Part shown: positions 7,061-15,348 of the stretch, piece after piece
Numbering within the stretch: the first letter of the stretch is position 1
Layout of the letters: each line of letters starts with the position of its first letter
NCBI RefSeq assembly: GCF_001425485.1
Contig: NZ_LMQW01000015.1
Span: forward strand, 1 to 46,646
Direction: 5' to 3'
DNA length: 46,646 nt
DNA from: Aureimonas sp. Leaf427
Lineage (GTDB): Bacteria > Pseudomonadota > Alphaproteobacteria > Rhizobiales > Rhizobiaceae
Notes under the pieces: model-generated
The model's database searches: none
Told to the model about the DNA's origin: nothing
What the model saw: the letters and a program-made list of their open reading frames with translations, nothing else
Position numbers and translations under genes: made by a program

Positions 7061-7540
7061 ATGTCTGAGCGTAAGGTACTCGCTATGTCCCATGCCTCCA
7101 AGGCTGGTCCCGAGGCTGATCTCGTTCCGCTACTCCTGTCCATCGCGAAGAGCACTAGAGCCCTTATGGGCGTGAAGCTCGCTGAGCACGACTTTCATAA
7201 CGGGCAGGATGAGCTTCTCGTGGCTCTTGAGAAAAACACTCTCGTTAGCGTCTCCGACATTGCCGAGCAGCTGTCAGTCCGCCCTTCGACCGTCTCGAAG
7301 ATGCTGGACCGGGTAATTGCTAAAGGCTTGGCTGAGAGGATTGGCAACACAACAGACGCCCGTAAGACAATGGTTCAGATCACTCCCGCGGGGCTCGAAG
7401 CGCGATCTATGCTGCTGAAACTCCGGGAAAGGATAGAAGCTGATCTGAGGGGATCGTTGACGATTGATGATGAGGTCGCTCTGCAATCCTTGGAAAGCCT
7501 TGCTGCCCTTCTGAAACAGCGACTTTCTCGGCTCCGTTAA
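7061..7540 (+). CDS. MarR-family transcriptional regulator
   Basis: A 159-residue winged-helix regulator. The MarR core is visible: LVALEKNTLVSVSDIAEQL leads into the recognition helix SVRPSTVSKMLDRVIAKGL, then the wing RIGNTTDARKTMVQITPAG, and a C-terminal dimer helix (LLKLRERIEADLRG through LAALLKQRLSRL). MarR proteins usually repress nearby genes and respond to small phenolic or oxidative ligands. A second in-frame ATG at codon 9 is an alternative start. The gene lies between copy A and the truncated copy B of the Zn-ribbon gene; copy B begins in its stop codon. Upstream (6836-7060) is AT-rich and should contain the promoter. Target genes are not evident. Confidence 0.85.
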   Translation: MSERKVLAMSHASKAGPEADLVPLLLSIAKSTRALMGVKLAEHDFHNGQDELLVALEKNTLVSVSDIAEQLSVRPSTVSKMLDRVIAKGLAERIGNTTDARKTMVQITPAGLEARSMLLKLRERIEADLRGSLTIDDEVALQSLESLAALLKQRLSRLR

Positions 7541-7802
7541 CGGCTCGGTCGTAACGACCGCCTGCTTTTAGTACGGGACCAAAAGGCATTATCTGCCATT
7601 AGATCTGCGCAGCATCGTCGGCGACATTGATCCACGACATGTCGCTCAAGGTCGGCGGTGCGAGAATTGCAGCCGCAATGATTATCTCGTTGTGAAGGTC
7701 TGGTCGCCCATCCGGGAAGAGCGAGTCGGCCTCATCGTTCGCCGCCTTGAACGGCTCGTTACCGTCCGCCGAGCGGTGTGGCGGGACGAGCGGCTCGAGT
7801 AG
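7539..7802 (+). pseudogene. Zn-ribbon-like protein, copy B, 5'-truncated with a TAG stop
   Basis: The frame from 7539 to TAG 7802 matches copy A without gaps ([64 protein letters not shown]). It lacks the first ~17 codons and carries TAG within the first Cys pair; the second Cys of that pair has become Tyr (CYYC in copy A reads C-F-stop-Y). The second pair (CENC) is kept. The homology begins in the TAA stop of the MarR gene, so the 5' end was lost when the MarR segment was joined here. Confidence 0.75.
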
Positions 7803-7929
7803 ATTGGCCCCTCCAAGCATCAGACTTCGGTTTTATGGGACTTCACCAGTTCACCAAAAACAAAAATAGTAACGAGTGTGTAATCTTACAAAATTTGCAG
7901 CGCGGTCGATTAAAGCTTATTCAGCCTGC

Positions 7930-9007
7930 ATGGGTACGATCGTTGTACGAACCGTTGGAGACGGCAATTCTCGCTTCACGGCCCAGATCTTCTTGAAAAA
8001 GAAGGGCCGCGCGAACTTCCGCGAGTCAAAAACTTTTGGCTCTCGGAAGGAGGCAGTAGACTGGATCAAAAGCCGGGAGAGGGTGCTTCGAAAGCCTGGC
8101 GGTATTGAAGCGGCGTCGCGTACAATACCAACCCTCAGAAACGCGATCGAGCGCTATCTCGTCGAGCTTGTCAGCCCCGTCGGGCGCTCCAAGGCGCAGG
8201 CGCTTCGCACGACCCTCGACGATCCGATATCAGACATGAAGTGCCTCGAGATCCGCGCGTCACACATCGTCGCGTTCGCCCGGCGTCGGCTCGAAGCCAA
8301 AAATCGGCCGACCACAGTGGCTGGGTATCTCTCCCACCTTAGTACTATTTTCACTATCGCACGCCCCGCCTGGGACTACCCGCTAGACCTCAACGAAATG
8401 CGCGATGCCAAGATCGCGCTAAAGCGATTGGGCGGCATCGGCGCCAGCGCCTCCCGCAGCCGTCGACCAACGCTTGATGAGCTCGACAGGCTGCTGAAGC
8501 ACTTCAGCGATCGGAGTGCGACATCACCCAGCTCGGCGCCTATGGTGCCCATCATCCTCTTTGCGCTTTTCAGTACACGACGGCAGGAAGAGATCGTCCG
8601 CATCACATGGGCAGACCTCGATGAGGCTCACAGCCGCGTTCTTGTGCGGGACATGAAGCACCCTGGCCAGAAGGCTGGCAACGATACGTGGTGCGACCTT
8701 CCTGAGCCCGCCATGCGGGTGCTGAAGGCGATGCCGCAGACGAGCGAGCCGCATCTTCCCTTACACGACGGACGCCGTCAGCGCGGCGTTTACGCGGGCG
8801 TGCAGGGTGTTGGGGGTTGAAGACCTACGCTTTCATGACCTTCGGCATGAGGGCGTATCGAGGCTCTTCGAAATTGGGCTGAACATCCCTCAGGTGTCCG
8901 TCGTGTCAGGCCATCGCTCTTGGATCAGTCTCAAGCGCTACAGCCACATTCAAACGGCTGGCGACAAGTACGAAGGCTGGAAATGGGCTGAGTGGGCGGT
9001 GGGGTAG
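7930..9007 (+). pseudogene. tyrosine-type site-specific integrase, frameshifted
   Basis: Phage/ICE-type integrase with all catalytic elements but in two frames. Frame 1 (ATG 7930 to about 8750) has the N-terminal arm-binding part (GNSRFTAQIFLKKKGR), the core-binding helices and the catalytic Arg region (LFSTRRQEEIVRITWADL) and Lys hairpin (RDMKHPGQKAG). Frame 2, from about 8750 to TAG 9007, has RIFPYTTDAVSAAFTRAC, the H-x-x-R box (RFHDLRHEG), GHRSWISLKRYSH with the final His and nucleophilic Tyr. One extra C near 8749-8750 (GAGCCGC for GAGCGC) explains the shift. A GTG at 7876 is a possible earlier start. No attachment site or tRNA is visible next to it. It could be a recent decay event or a base-call error. 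Confidence 0.85.
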
Positions 9008-9101
9008 GGGACTTCGTCTCCTGCTGCACTCATAGGCAAACGTCGTTGGGAAGGCGATTTATCAGTAGCGGGGGAGGGGCTGGTAAGGCGGCAGTTTAAG
9101 C

Positions 9102-9206
9102 TTACGGATAGTGGTGGAATGCAGCCAAATAGCCGCAAGCTGCCATAATCGTTCCGAGGAGAAAGCCCCATACAGTCGGTGGCGGTGGCGGGATCGCAGG
9201 CGGCAT
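9102..9206 (-). CDS. 34-residue Pro-rich single-helix membrane microprotein
   Basis: ATG 9206 to TAA 9104-9102. The product starts with a run of prolines (MPPAIPPPPPTVWGF) followed by one hydrophobic helix (LLGTIMAACGYLAAF) and ends in a short His-rich tail. An AGGA lies about 9 nt before the ATG. It closely resembles the 36-residue product at 9606-9716 (proline run, then x-x-W-G-F-L-x-G), which supports both as real genes. Predicted inner-membrane single pass; function unknown. It is too short for most gene finders. Confidence 0.5.
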   Translation of the reverse strand: MPPAIPPPPPTVWGFLLGTIMAACGYLAAFHHYP

Positions 9207-9448
9207 CACTGATCGTCCTAGCGAGAGCTATATCAAAGCCCACGATGGCCTAAACAACGGACGATGCTGTTGAACCGGCTGTTCAAACTTTAACGATCAG
9301 CCCAGTCCGTCGCACACACAACAGCACAGGGCAGCCATTTATGTTGCGGCGCAAGATCAGCGGAAGTTAAAATCTTAACGACATGTTGAACTCGGCGGAC
9401 ATTACCTAGCTCCTAGAAACTCCCATATGTGTCTTCGGGAGTAGCGCT

Positions 9449-9580
9449 ATGAGTGACATCAAGAGAGTTGCCAAGGCCGAAGTTAGTCCCCTCGCTCCAG
9501 CGACTGGTTTGATAAACGGTATCATCCTGGGAGTGGGCGCGTGGTCCGTAATCGGGTGCACGATTCTACTACTTCGCTAG
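9449..9580 (+). CDS. 43-residue single-helix membrane microprotein
   Basis: ATG 9449 to TAG 9580, with GGGAG 8 nt before the start. The N-terminal ~20 residues are polar (MSDIKRVAKAEVSPLAPA), followed by one long hydrophobic helix (GIILGVGAWSVIGCTILLL) and a final Arg. This is the pattern of a small C-tail-anchored or single-pass membrane protein. It lies between the two Pro-rich microprotein genes on the opposite strand and may belong to the same functional set. No family recognised. Confidence 0.5.
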   Translation: MSDIKRVAKAEVSPLAPATGLINGIILGVGAWSVIGCTILLLR

Positions 9581-9605
9581 AGATCGCGCGGTGGATCGGG
9601 TGAAA

Positions 9606-9716
9606 TTATAAGGGCATCCCTTCAATTAGAAGGAACAGGCCCCATCCTGACGCGCCAATAAACGATCCGATCAGGAAGCCCCAGGCTATGGGCGGCGGCG
9701 GCGGAATGCGGATCAT
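9606..9716 (-). CDS. 36-residue Pro-rich single-helix membrane microprotein
   Basis: ATG 9716 to TAA 9608-9606. The product has a five-proline run followed by a hydrophobic helix (MIRIPPPPPIAWGFLIGSF, then IGASGWGLFLLIEG). It is a clear relative of the microprotein at 9102-9206, sharing Pro run - x - x - W-G-F-L - x - G. A predicted single-pass membrane protein. Conservation between two nearby copies with different codon choices is the best evidence that both are translated. Function unknown. Confidence 0.5.
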   Translation of the reverse strand: MIRIPPPPPIAWGFLIGSFIGASGWGLFLLIEGMPL

Positions 9717-10160
9717 GCGCTGATCTCCCCCTGTTGCCAGGGGTGGGTAGCGCAGCATTGAGTCACGCAATAGCTGGCGGGTTCACTTCGGCTCTGGCTG
9801 TTGCAGCTAGGCACCGCAACGGTTTCGGGGCGGCGCCGGCTCTGAGGAATCGGGGGTGAAGGGCTGGGGCTTCGGTCCCGGCTGCTTCCGGTGGAGAGCC
9901 GACAGGCAGGTTCCGAGCGCATCAGGTCGGAAGCGGACCATTCCTCAAGACTTCGGCCGATGAATGCGGCTAACCCAGTCGGTGTGGTCAGCTTCAGTAG
10001 TGCAACGCCTCGACGAAAAGGTCGAAGACCGGCGATCTCGGACAAGAGGAGGGTGCCAACCACATCCTCGTCCGCGGCGACAGTCGCCGAACTCGCCGCC
10101 GCTTGGGGTGAAACTGCGCCCGTTTGGACGGCGAGGAACGCTCCGAAGTTACTCAAGCGT
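9717..10160. other. gene-poor stretch before the metabolic island
   Basis: Several frames are open across this region on both strands, but their composition (Ser/Arg/Pro-rich, no recognisable motif) and the lack of ribosome binding sites make me regard them as chance. It ends at the first of the four shared promoter elements (10169). It may be remnant DNA between the microprotein set and the LysR-linked island. Confidence 0.45.
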
Positions 10161-10168
10161 ACCGCCAT

Positions 10169-10212
10169 TCATAGACCAGACTTATAGCCGTATTCCGATT
10201 ACCTGGTCTAAT
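10169..10212 (+). promoter_or_regulatory. shared operator-promoter element 1 (decarboxylase-cupin genes)
   Basis: TCATA-N9-TATAG (10169-10187) is an imperfect dyad fitting a LysR-type T-N11-A box. Exactly 21 nt later comes TAAT (10209-10212), readable as the end of a -10 hexamer (TCTAAT). The same layout with the same 21-nt spacing is present at three other promoters in this window. The GTG of the decarboxylase gene is about 150 bp further on. Confidence 0.7.
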
Positions 10213-10362
10213 CCCCAGTCGGTGCTTCTCCTACGTTTCCAATAGTCCCTCGTGGTCACCGTGACGGCATGTCCAGTAGTCGTTCCTCGAGGGCCGGTTG
10301 GCCGGACAACGTCACTCCCTGGCAAAGCCGGAGAACCGACTGCTCTGGAAAGGAACAAGCCC

Positions 10363-11154
10363 GTGAAACTGCTTTCCGCCACCCTCATGTGCATCGCGCT
10401 CAGTGCCCCCGCTATCGCGCAAGGAGCGGCCGACATGCCCGCTCCCTTGCAAGGGGCCTCGGCCCTGTCTCACGCCGACATCCAGTCCGTCTCGCCCGCG
10501 CTCGCCAGATTTGGCCAGGAAGACATCGTTGAAGCCCTCTGGCAGCGTCCGCAGCTTTCGCGCCGCGACCGGGCACTCGTCACCGTGGCGATCCTCGTAG
10601 CCCGCAACCAGACAATGGATCTCGACCACTACCTGAACGTCGCCCTCGACGGTGGCGTGACACCACGCGAACTGTCCGAGGCTGTCACGCATCTGGCCTT
10701 CTACGCCGGCTGGTCGAACGCCACGGCTGCCGTCGCCGTCGCCAAGGACGTCTTCGCCTCGCGCGGGATCGGTGCCGACCAGTTGCCGGCGGCGTCCCCC
10801 GAGCTCCGCCCCGTGAACGAGCAGGCGGAGGCAAGCCGACAGGCGAGTGTGGAGGGACTGCTCGGCGCCGCAACGCCTGGCCTCGACCAGTTCACCACCG
10901 ATCCGCTCTTCCGGGATGTCTGGCTGAGGCCCGACCTGTCTCTGCGTGACCGGAGCCTCGTTACTATCACGTCACTCATGGCGAACGGTCAGGTAGCTCA
11001 GCTTTCCGCCCACCTGAACCGGGCCTTGGACAACGGCCTCAAGAAGGAAGAGGCCGGCGAGGTCGTCTCGCAGATCGCGTTCTACGCAGGTTGGCCGAAC
11101 GCCTTCTCCGCAGGGCCCGTCGTCGCGGAGGTCTTCAAGAGCCGACCCGACTGA
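10363..11154 (+). CDS. exported tandem carboxymuconolactone decarboxylase family protein
   Basis: A 263-residue protein with two CMD/AhpD-like domains. Domain 1 (about residues 60-140) has RRDRALVTVAILVARNQ, HYLNVALDGGVTPRELSEAV and HLAFYAGWSNA; domain 2 (about 175-258) repeats this as LRDRSLVTITSLMANGQ, HLNRALDNGLKKEEAGEVV and QIAFYAGWPNA. No AhpD-type Cys-x-x-Cys is present, so it fits the decarboxylase rather than the peroxidase subfamily. I choose the GTG at 10363, preceded by GAAAGGAAC, because it opens a Sec signal (KLLSATLMCIALSAPAIAQ); the long upstream extension has no protein character. It precedes a cupin gene by 60 bp in the same direction and is preceded by promoter element 1. 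The substrate is unknown; export is unusual for this family but common in this cluster type. Confidence 0.85.
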   Translation: MKLLSATLMCIALSAPAIAQGAADMPAPLQGASALSHADIQSVSPALARFGQEDIVEALWQRPQLSRRDRALVTVAILVARNQTMDLDHYLNVALDGGVTPRELSEAVTHLAFYAGWSNATAAVAVAKDVFASRGIGADQLPAASPELRPVNEQAEASRQASVEGLLGAATPGLDQFTTDPLFRDVWLRPDLSLRDRSLVTITSLMANGQVAQLSAHLNRALDNGLKKEEAGEVVSQIAFYAGWPNAFSAGPVVAEVFKSRPD

Positions 11155-11214
11155 CGGGCCTTACGCCTACCTGAACTTCGAGATTGACCCTGCTCCCAAC
11201 ACGAAGGACCCATC

Positions 11215-11679
11215 ATGAAGAAGACCCTAATGGCCGCTACGTTTGCTCTCGCGGGCGCCGCCTCTGCCGACGCGCAGGAAATCCAAGTGTTCCCGAGTGG
11301 TGCGTCGCCTTCGGTGACCGCCGATCCCAAGAACTTCTCCGGCCAAGTGATCATCGACCTCCCCGTGCCGTCCTCGGTCGAGGCGCCCGCTTCGCTCGGG
11401 CTGGTGAACTTCGCCCCCGGCGCCCGCACCGCGTGGCACACCCACCCTGTCGGGCAGACGTTGATCGTTACTGCGGGCAAGGGATGGGTGCAGCGGGATG
11501 GCCAGCCGCGCCAGGACATCAAGCCCGGCGACGTCGTGTGGATCCCAGCGGGGATCAAGCATTGGCATGGCGGGACTGACACGAACGCCATGAGCCACAT
11601 CGCGGTCACGTACGTCCGGGACGGCCAGAACGTCGACTGGATGGAGCTCGTGACCGACGAGCAGTACGCCGACCGCTGA
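11215..11679 (+). CDS. exported single-domain cupin protein
   Basis: A 154-residue beta-barrel protein with a Sec signal of about 20 residues (MKKTLMAATFALAGAASADA). Cupin motif 1 (APGARTAWHTHPVGQTLIV) and motif 2 (KPGDVVWIPAGIKHWHG) give the usual metal-binding His set. Cupins of this type often sit beside carboxymuconolactone decarboxylase and alpha/beta hydrolase genes, as here. A good ribosome binding site (GAAGGA) precedes the ATG, and it follows the decarboxylase gene with a 60-bp gap, so both should be driven from element 1. Role inferred: periplasmic metalloenzyme acting on a small oxygenated compound. Confidence 0.85.
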   Translation: MKKTLMAATFALAGAASADAQEIQVFPSGASPSVTADPKNFSGQVIIDLPVPSSVEAPASLGLVNFAPGARTAWHTHPVGQTLIVTAGKGWVQRDGQPRQDIKPGDVVWIPAGIKHWHGGTDTNAMSHIAVTYVRDGQNVDWMELVTDEQYADR

Positions 11680-11918
11680 GACAAGTCGCCGGAAGGTTGA
11701 TGGCCGTTCGGGCATTCACCTCGCGATGACGCTCCGGCGAGCCGGGGCGAAAGATGCAGGCTTCCTCGTCTTCTGCGCCTCGTGCATCCCGCTGATGGCC
11801 AGTACCGTGCGGGTCCTGCGCACGGTGATCGGATCAGGTTTCTCCCTCAGGCCGCGGGTCCGCGTCCTGCCTCAACGGGACAACGTTTGGAAAAGCCAAG
11901 CGATCACCGGAGACGGCG

Positions 11919-12809
11919 TCAGCTTCGATGGCGGAGTGCGTCCAGGACAAGCGAGAATGCGGCCGACGGCTGGCGGCGGCTGGGATAGTAGAGGAAGTAC
12001 CCGGGAAACGGATCGCACCAGTCCTGGAGGACGCTGACCAGATCCCCCGAGCTCACGAAAGGCTCGACGTACTCCTCAGGAAGATAGGCTAGGCCCACCC
12101 CCTCCAACGCTCCCAGGCGGGCCAGTGTGTTGGAGTTGACCAGAAGCTGGCCTTCCACGCGCACGTTCAAGGCACGTCCCGCCTTCTCGAACTCCCAGAC
12201 GGCCCATCCGCTGTCTGCCGTGTAGCGGAGGTTGATGCAGTTGTGTTCGGCCAGGTCGTGCGGGGTGATGGGCGGCTTGCGGGACTGGAAGTAGCCAGGC
12301 GATCCAACGATGGCCATCCGGGTGTCAGGGCCGATCCGCGCCGCCACCATGTCCTGCGCGACCGTCTCGCCCAGTCGGACGCCGGCGTCGAAGCGCTCGG
12401 CGACGATGTCGACGAACCCCGCGTTGACGCTGATCTCCACCCTAAGATCCGGGTAGTCCGGAAGAAGCTTGGCGACCGCCGGAAGGATGATGCCTTCGGC
12501 GGGCGTGTCGCCAACGGTGATACGCACCGTACCCGCGGGCTTGTCTCGGACGTCCGTCAGGGCGGAAAGACCTGTCTCGATCCCGTCGAAATGAGGCGAG
12601 ATGGCCCGGAGAAGGCGTTCTCCCGCCTCGGTCGTCGAAACGCTGCGCGTGGTCCTGTTCAACAGACGCACGCCGAGCCTCGACTCCAGCTCCCGCATCG
12701 TATGGCTCAGGGCCGGCTGCGAGACGCCAAGTTGCTTGGCCGCGCGGGTGAAGCTGCCGGCCCGGGCGACGGCCAGGAAGGCAACGAGATCGCCTACGTT
12801 CTCGCGCAA
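11919..12809 (-). CDS. LysR-family transcriptional regulator
   Basis: A 296-residue LTTR of normal length. The N-terminal winged helix (LVAFLAVARAGSFTRAAKQL, GVSQPALSHTMRELESRLG, RLLNRTTRSVSTTEAGERLL) is followed by the effector-binding domain (TVRITVGDTPAEGIILPAV; GFVDIVAERFDAGVRLGE; NTLARLGALEGVGLAYLPE). The C-terminal region has the F-x-x-Y-Y-P-S-R-R segment typical of the subgroup next to oxidoreductase and MFS genes. It is divergent from the hydrolase-SDR genes; promoter element 2 lies 4 bp before its start, so binding there could also repress its own gene. It is the best candidate regulator for all four elements, by proximity and site type (inference). Confidence 0.9.
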   Translation of the reverse strand: MRENVGDLVAFLAVARAGSFTRAAKQLGVSQPALSHTMRELESRLGVRLLNRTTRSVSTTEAGERLLRAISPHFDGIETGLSALTDVRDKPAGTVRITVGDTPAEGIILPAVAKLLPDYPDLRVEISVNAGFVDIVAERFDAGVRLGETVAQDMVAARIGPDTRMAIVGSPGYFQSRKPPITPHDLAEHNCINLRYTADSGWAVWEFEKAGRALNVRVEGQLLVNSNTLARLGALEGVGLAYLPEEYVEPFVSSGDLVSVLQDWCDPFPGYFLYYPSRRQPSAAFSLVLDALRHRS

Positions 12810-12812
12810 GAC

Positions 12813-12856
12813 TGATAATCCCTGTTTATAGCTCTATGCCAGATCTAGCGGCTAAT
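12813..12856 (+). promoter_or_regulatory. shared operator-promoter element 2 (LysR / hydrolase intergenic)
   Basis: TGATA-N9-TATAG (12813-12831) followed after 21 nt by TAAT (12853-12856). It is oriented towards the hydrolase gene, whose ATG is about 94 bp beyond the TAAT, and its left end is 4 bp from the LysR start codon. This position suits activation of the hydrolase genes together with autoregulation of the regulator. A looser CTATG/CATAG pair follows immediately. Confidence 0.7.
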
Positions 12857-12949
12857 TCCATAGGCGTACAGACGCTAGGTTTCTGATCGAAGGCCAATTC
12901 GCAGGTTGGTCGACATCGTTTTCATCATGAACTCGTCAGGAACCTTTCC

Positions 12950-14002
12950 ATGCACGCCACGATCCTGTCCCTCTCCATGCTTCTCGCATCCGCCTCTGTC
13001 GTCATGTTGCCGGATCGGCAGGCCTTCGCGCAGGACATGTCCAACGGTGCGGACAACTTCTACAAGAGCGACGCCGTAGACATGCAGAAGGTCTCCTTCC
13101 GCAACAAGCTCGGCATGAACGTCGTGGGCAACCTCTTCGTGCCGAAAGGCCAGGACCGCAGCACCCAAGCCCCGGCGATCATCGTCGGCCATCCGATGGG
13201 CGCGGTGAAGGAGCAGAGCTCCAACCTCTACGCGCAGAAGCTAGCCGAGCAGGGCTTCGTGACGCTATCGTTTGACCTGCCGTTCTGGGGCGAGAGCGAA
13301 GGTCAGCCACGCAACACTGTGGCGCCCGAGCTCTATGCCGACAGCTTCAGCGCTGCCGTGGACTTCCTTTCGACGCAGGCCTTCGTGAATGCCGGAAACA
13401 TCGGCGTCCTCGGTATCTGCGGCAGCGGAAGCTTCGCTCTGAGCGCAGCCCAGATCGATCCGCGGATGAAGGCGATCGCCACGGTCAGCATGTACGACAT
13501 GGGCGCCGCGAACCGCGACGGCCTGCGCAATGGCGTCACGCTCGACCAGCGCAAGGCGGCGCTAGCGGCGGCAGCCGAACAGCGTCTGGCCGAGTTCAAG
13601 GGGACGCCCGTCGCCTACAGGGGCGGCACGCTCACGGAACTCACGGCGGATGCCAACCCGATCCAGCGCGAGTTCTATGACTTCTACCGCACCCCGCGTG
13701 GCGAGTTCACGCCGCCCGGTCAGCCGGAGGTGCCGACTACGCAGCCGACGCTGTCGAGCAACGCGGCCTTCATGAACTTCTACCCCTTCGCCTCGATCGA
13801 GACGATCTCGCCGCGCCCGGTTCTCTTCATTGCCGGGAGCGAGGCGCATTCGATCGAGTTCAGCGAGGACGCCTACAAGCTCGCCGCAGAGCCGAAGGAG
13901 CTCGTAATCATCCCGGGGGCTGGCCATGTCGACCTCTACGACCGGACAACCCTCATCCCCTTCGACAAGCTGACCGAGTTCTTCCGCGGCAACCTGAGCT
14001 GA
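12950..14002 (+). CDS. exported alpha/beta hydrolase (dienelactone-hydrolase-like)
   Basis: A 350-residue alpha/beta hydrolase with a signal peptide (about 27 residues, ending QAFAQ). It shows the oxyanion segment IIVGHPMGAVKEQSS, SFDLPFWGESEG, the nucleophile elbow VLGICGSGSFALSAA, an acid-loop region FIAGSEAHSIEFSED, and the catalytic His in IIPGAGHVDLYD. The elbow reads G-I-C-x-S-G, so a Cys (as in dienelactone hydrolase) is at the nucleophile position; the family comparison is from memory. AGGAA precedes the ATG. It opens an operon-like run with the SDR and the cyclophilin-like gene (gaps about 101 and 48 bp) under element 2. Substrate unknown. Confidence 0.85.
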   Translation: MHATILSLSMLLASASVVMLPDRQAFAQDMSNGADNFYKSDAVDMQKVSFRNKLGMNVVGNLFVPKGQDRSTQAPAIIVGHPMGAVKEQSSNLYAQKLAEQGFVTLSFDLPFWGESEGQPRNTVAPELYADSFSAAVDFLSTQAFVNAGNIGVLGICGSGSFALSAAQIDPRMKAIATVSMYDMGAANRDGLRNGVTLDQRKAALAAAAEQRLAEFKGTPVAYRGGTLTELTADANPIQREFYDFYRTPRGEFTPPGQPEVPTTQPTLSSNAAFMNFYPFASIETISPRPVLFIAGSEAHSIEFSEDAYKLAAEPKELVIIPGAGHVDLYDRTTLIPFDKLTEFFRGNLS

Positions 14003-14103
14003 GATCCACCCTGCGGACGGACCAATTCCGGATCCGCCGCTTTGCGATGCACCGAAACGGAAGACGGCACATCGCACCAACCCACGATCCCAAAGGATAC
14101 AAC

Positions 14104-14853
14104 ATGTCCAACCGCTTCGCAGGCAAGGTCGCCCTCGTAACGGGCGCGGCCAACGGCATCGGCCGCGCCACCGCCCTAGCGTTCGCAGTCGAGGGGGCGC
14201 GGGTCGCCATCCTCGATCGCAGCGAGGATTCGCTTCGCAGCACCGCCGACGCCATCCGGAACGCGGGCGGGGAAGTCCTCGTCCTCGCCTGCGATGTCTC
14301 CCATCCGCAAGAGGTCGAGGTGGCGGTCGCACGGGTCGTCGAGAGGTTCGGACGGCTCGACTGTGCCTTCAACAATGCCGGCGTCGAGAACGAGGCCGCC
14401 CCGCTCCACGAGATCGAGCTCGAGGAGTGGGACCGCATCCTCGGCATCAACCTGCGTGGTACCTTCGTGTGCATGAAGCACGAGATCGCGCAGATGCTGC
14501 GTCAGGGCGGTGGGGTGGTGGTGAACACCTCGTCGGGCGCGGGCGTCCGCGGCGTCGCCGGCGGCGCGTCCTACTCGGCGTCCAAGCACGCCATGATCGG
14601 CATGACCAAGTCCGCCGCGCTCGACTACGCCAAGAGGAACATCCGGGTGAACTGCGTCCTGCCCGGCAATATCGACACGGAGATGATGGACCGCTTCACC
14701 GACGGCGACATCCAGAAGGCCATCGACCTCGAGCCAGTCGGTCGCCTTGGAAAGCCCGAGGAGATCGCGGAGGCAGTCCTGTGGATGTGCTCGGACCTCG
14801 GCGCCTTCGTGACCGGCGCCTCGATCGCCGTCGACGGTGGATGGTCGCTCTGA
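14104..14853 (+). CDS. SDR family NAD(P)-dependent oxidoreductase
   Basis: A classical short-chain dehydrogenase of 249 residues. It has the cofactor motif ALVTGAANGIGRATA, an Asp at the end of strand 2 (AILDRSED, favouring NAD), NNAGVENEA, the catalytic Ser in VVNTSSGAGVRG, Y-x-x-x-K in ASYSASKHAMIG, NCVLPGNIDTEM and the C-terminal GASIAVDGGW. I start at ATG 14104, not the in-frame ATG at 14047, since the product then begins just before the first strand. The gene lies between the hydrolase and the cyclophilin-like gene on the same strand. It would act in the cytoplasm, unlike its exported neighbours. The exact alcohol or ketone substrate cannot be told. Confidence 0.9.
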   Translation: MSNRFAGKVALVTGAANGIGRATALAFAVEGARVAILDRSEDSLRSTADAIRNAGGEVLVLACDVSHPQEVEVAVARVVERFGRLDCAFNNAGVENEAAPLHEIELEEWDRILGINLRGTFVCMKHEIAQMLRQGGGVVVNTSSGAGVRGVAGGASYSASKHAMIGMTKSAALDYAKRNIRVNCVLPGNIDTEMMDRFTDGDIQKAIDLEPVGRLGKPEEIAEAVLWMCSDLGAFVTGASIAVDGGWSL

Positions 14854-14901
14854 CTGTCGCGGCCTGGAGGTCGCGAGAGGACATCGGGAAAGGTACCCAT
14901 C

Positions 14902-15315
14902 ATGCGCAGACGTCACATCGCCACCGCCATCCTCACTTTATTCATCACGGAACCCGCCATGGCCCAGCAGAGCATCCAGATCACGTCCCAATGGGGTGAC
15001 GTGACAGCAGAGCTTGCCGACAACGACGCCGCCCGCACGCTCGCGGAAAGGCTGCCGCTTACGATCCGGATGAGCGATCATCTTCGCCAGGAGAAGACGG
15101 GCGACCTGCCGTCGCCGCTGCCGGAAGGCTCCCGCCAGCGCGACTTCTCCCCGGGAACGCTCGGGCTCTGGGGATCGGGCGACTTCGTGATCTACTATCG
15201 GGGTGGACGCGTTCCCCTGCCGGGCATCGTGATCCTCGGCAAGGTCACTGGAGACGTCTCGATCTTTGATCGCCCAGGCGAGATCACCATCCAACTGAAG
15301 CCGCTGGCACCGTAA
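14902..15315 (+). CDS. exported cyclophilin-like fold protein
   Basis: A 137-residue product with a Sec signal (ILTLFITEPAMAQQ) and the cyclophilin-like (DUF-type) fold: ITSQWGDVTAELADNDAARTL, LPLTIRMSDHL, FSPGTLGLWGSGDFVIYYRGG and PGIVILGKVTGDV. This family is distinct from true peptidyl-prolyl isomerases, and its members often sit beside SDR, cupin and alpha/beta hydrolase genes in Proteobacteria. A good ribosome binding site (AAAGG) precedes the ATG. It is probably the last gene of the run starting at 12950. Role unknown. Confidence 0.8.
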   Translation: MRRRHIATAILTLFITEPAMAQQSIQITSQWGDVTAELADNDAARTLAERLPLTIRMSDHLRQEKTGDLPSPLPEGSRQRDFSPGTLGLWGSGDFVIYYRGGRVPLPGIVILGKVTGDVSIFDRPGEITIQLKPLAP

Positions 15316-15348
15316 CGGGCGTCCCGCCACTGAAGACGGTCGGCATAC

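Noticed and set aside
9713-10168. 151-codon minus-strand frame upstream of a microprotein gene
   Set aside because: Although its stop overlaps the microprotein ATG, composition is Ser/Pro/Arg-rich and no start signal is visible.
11680-11918. Open frames between the cupin gene and the end of LysR
   Set aside because: Short convergent gap; frames have no motif and no start signal.
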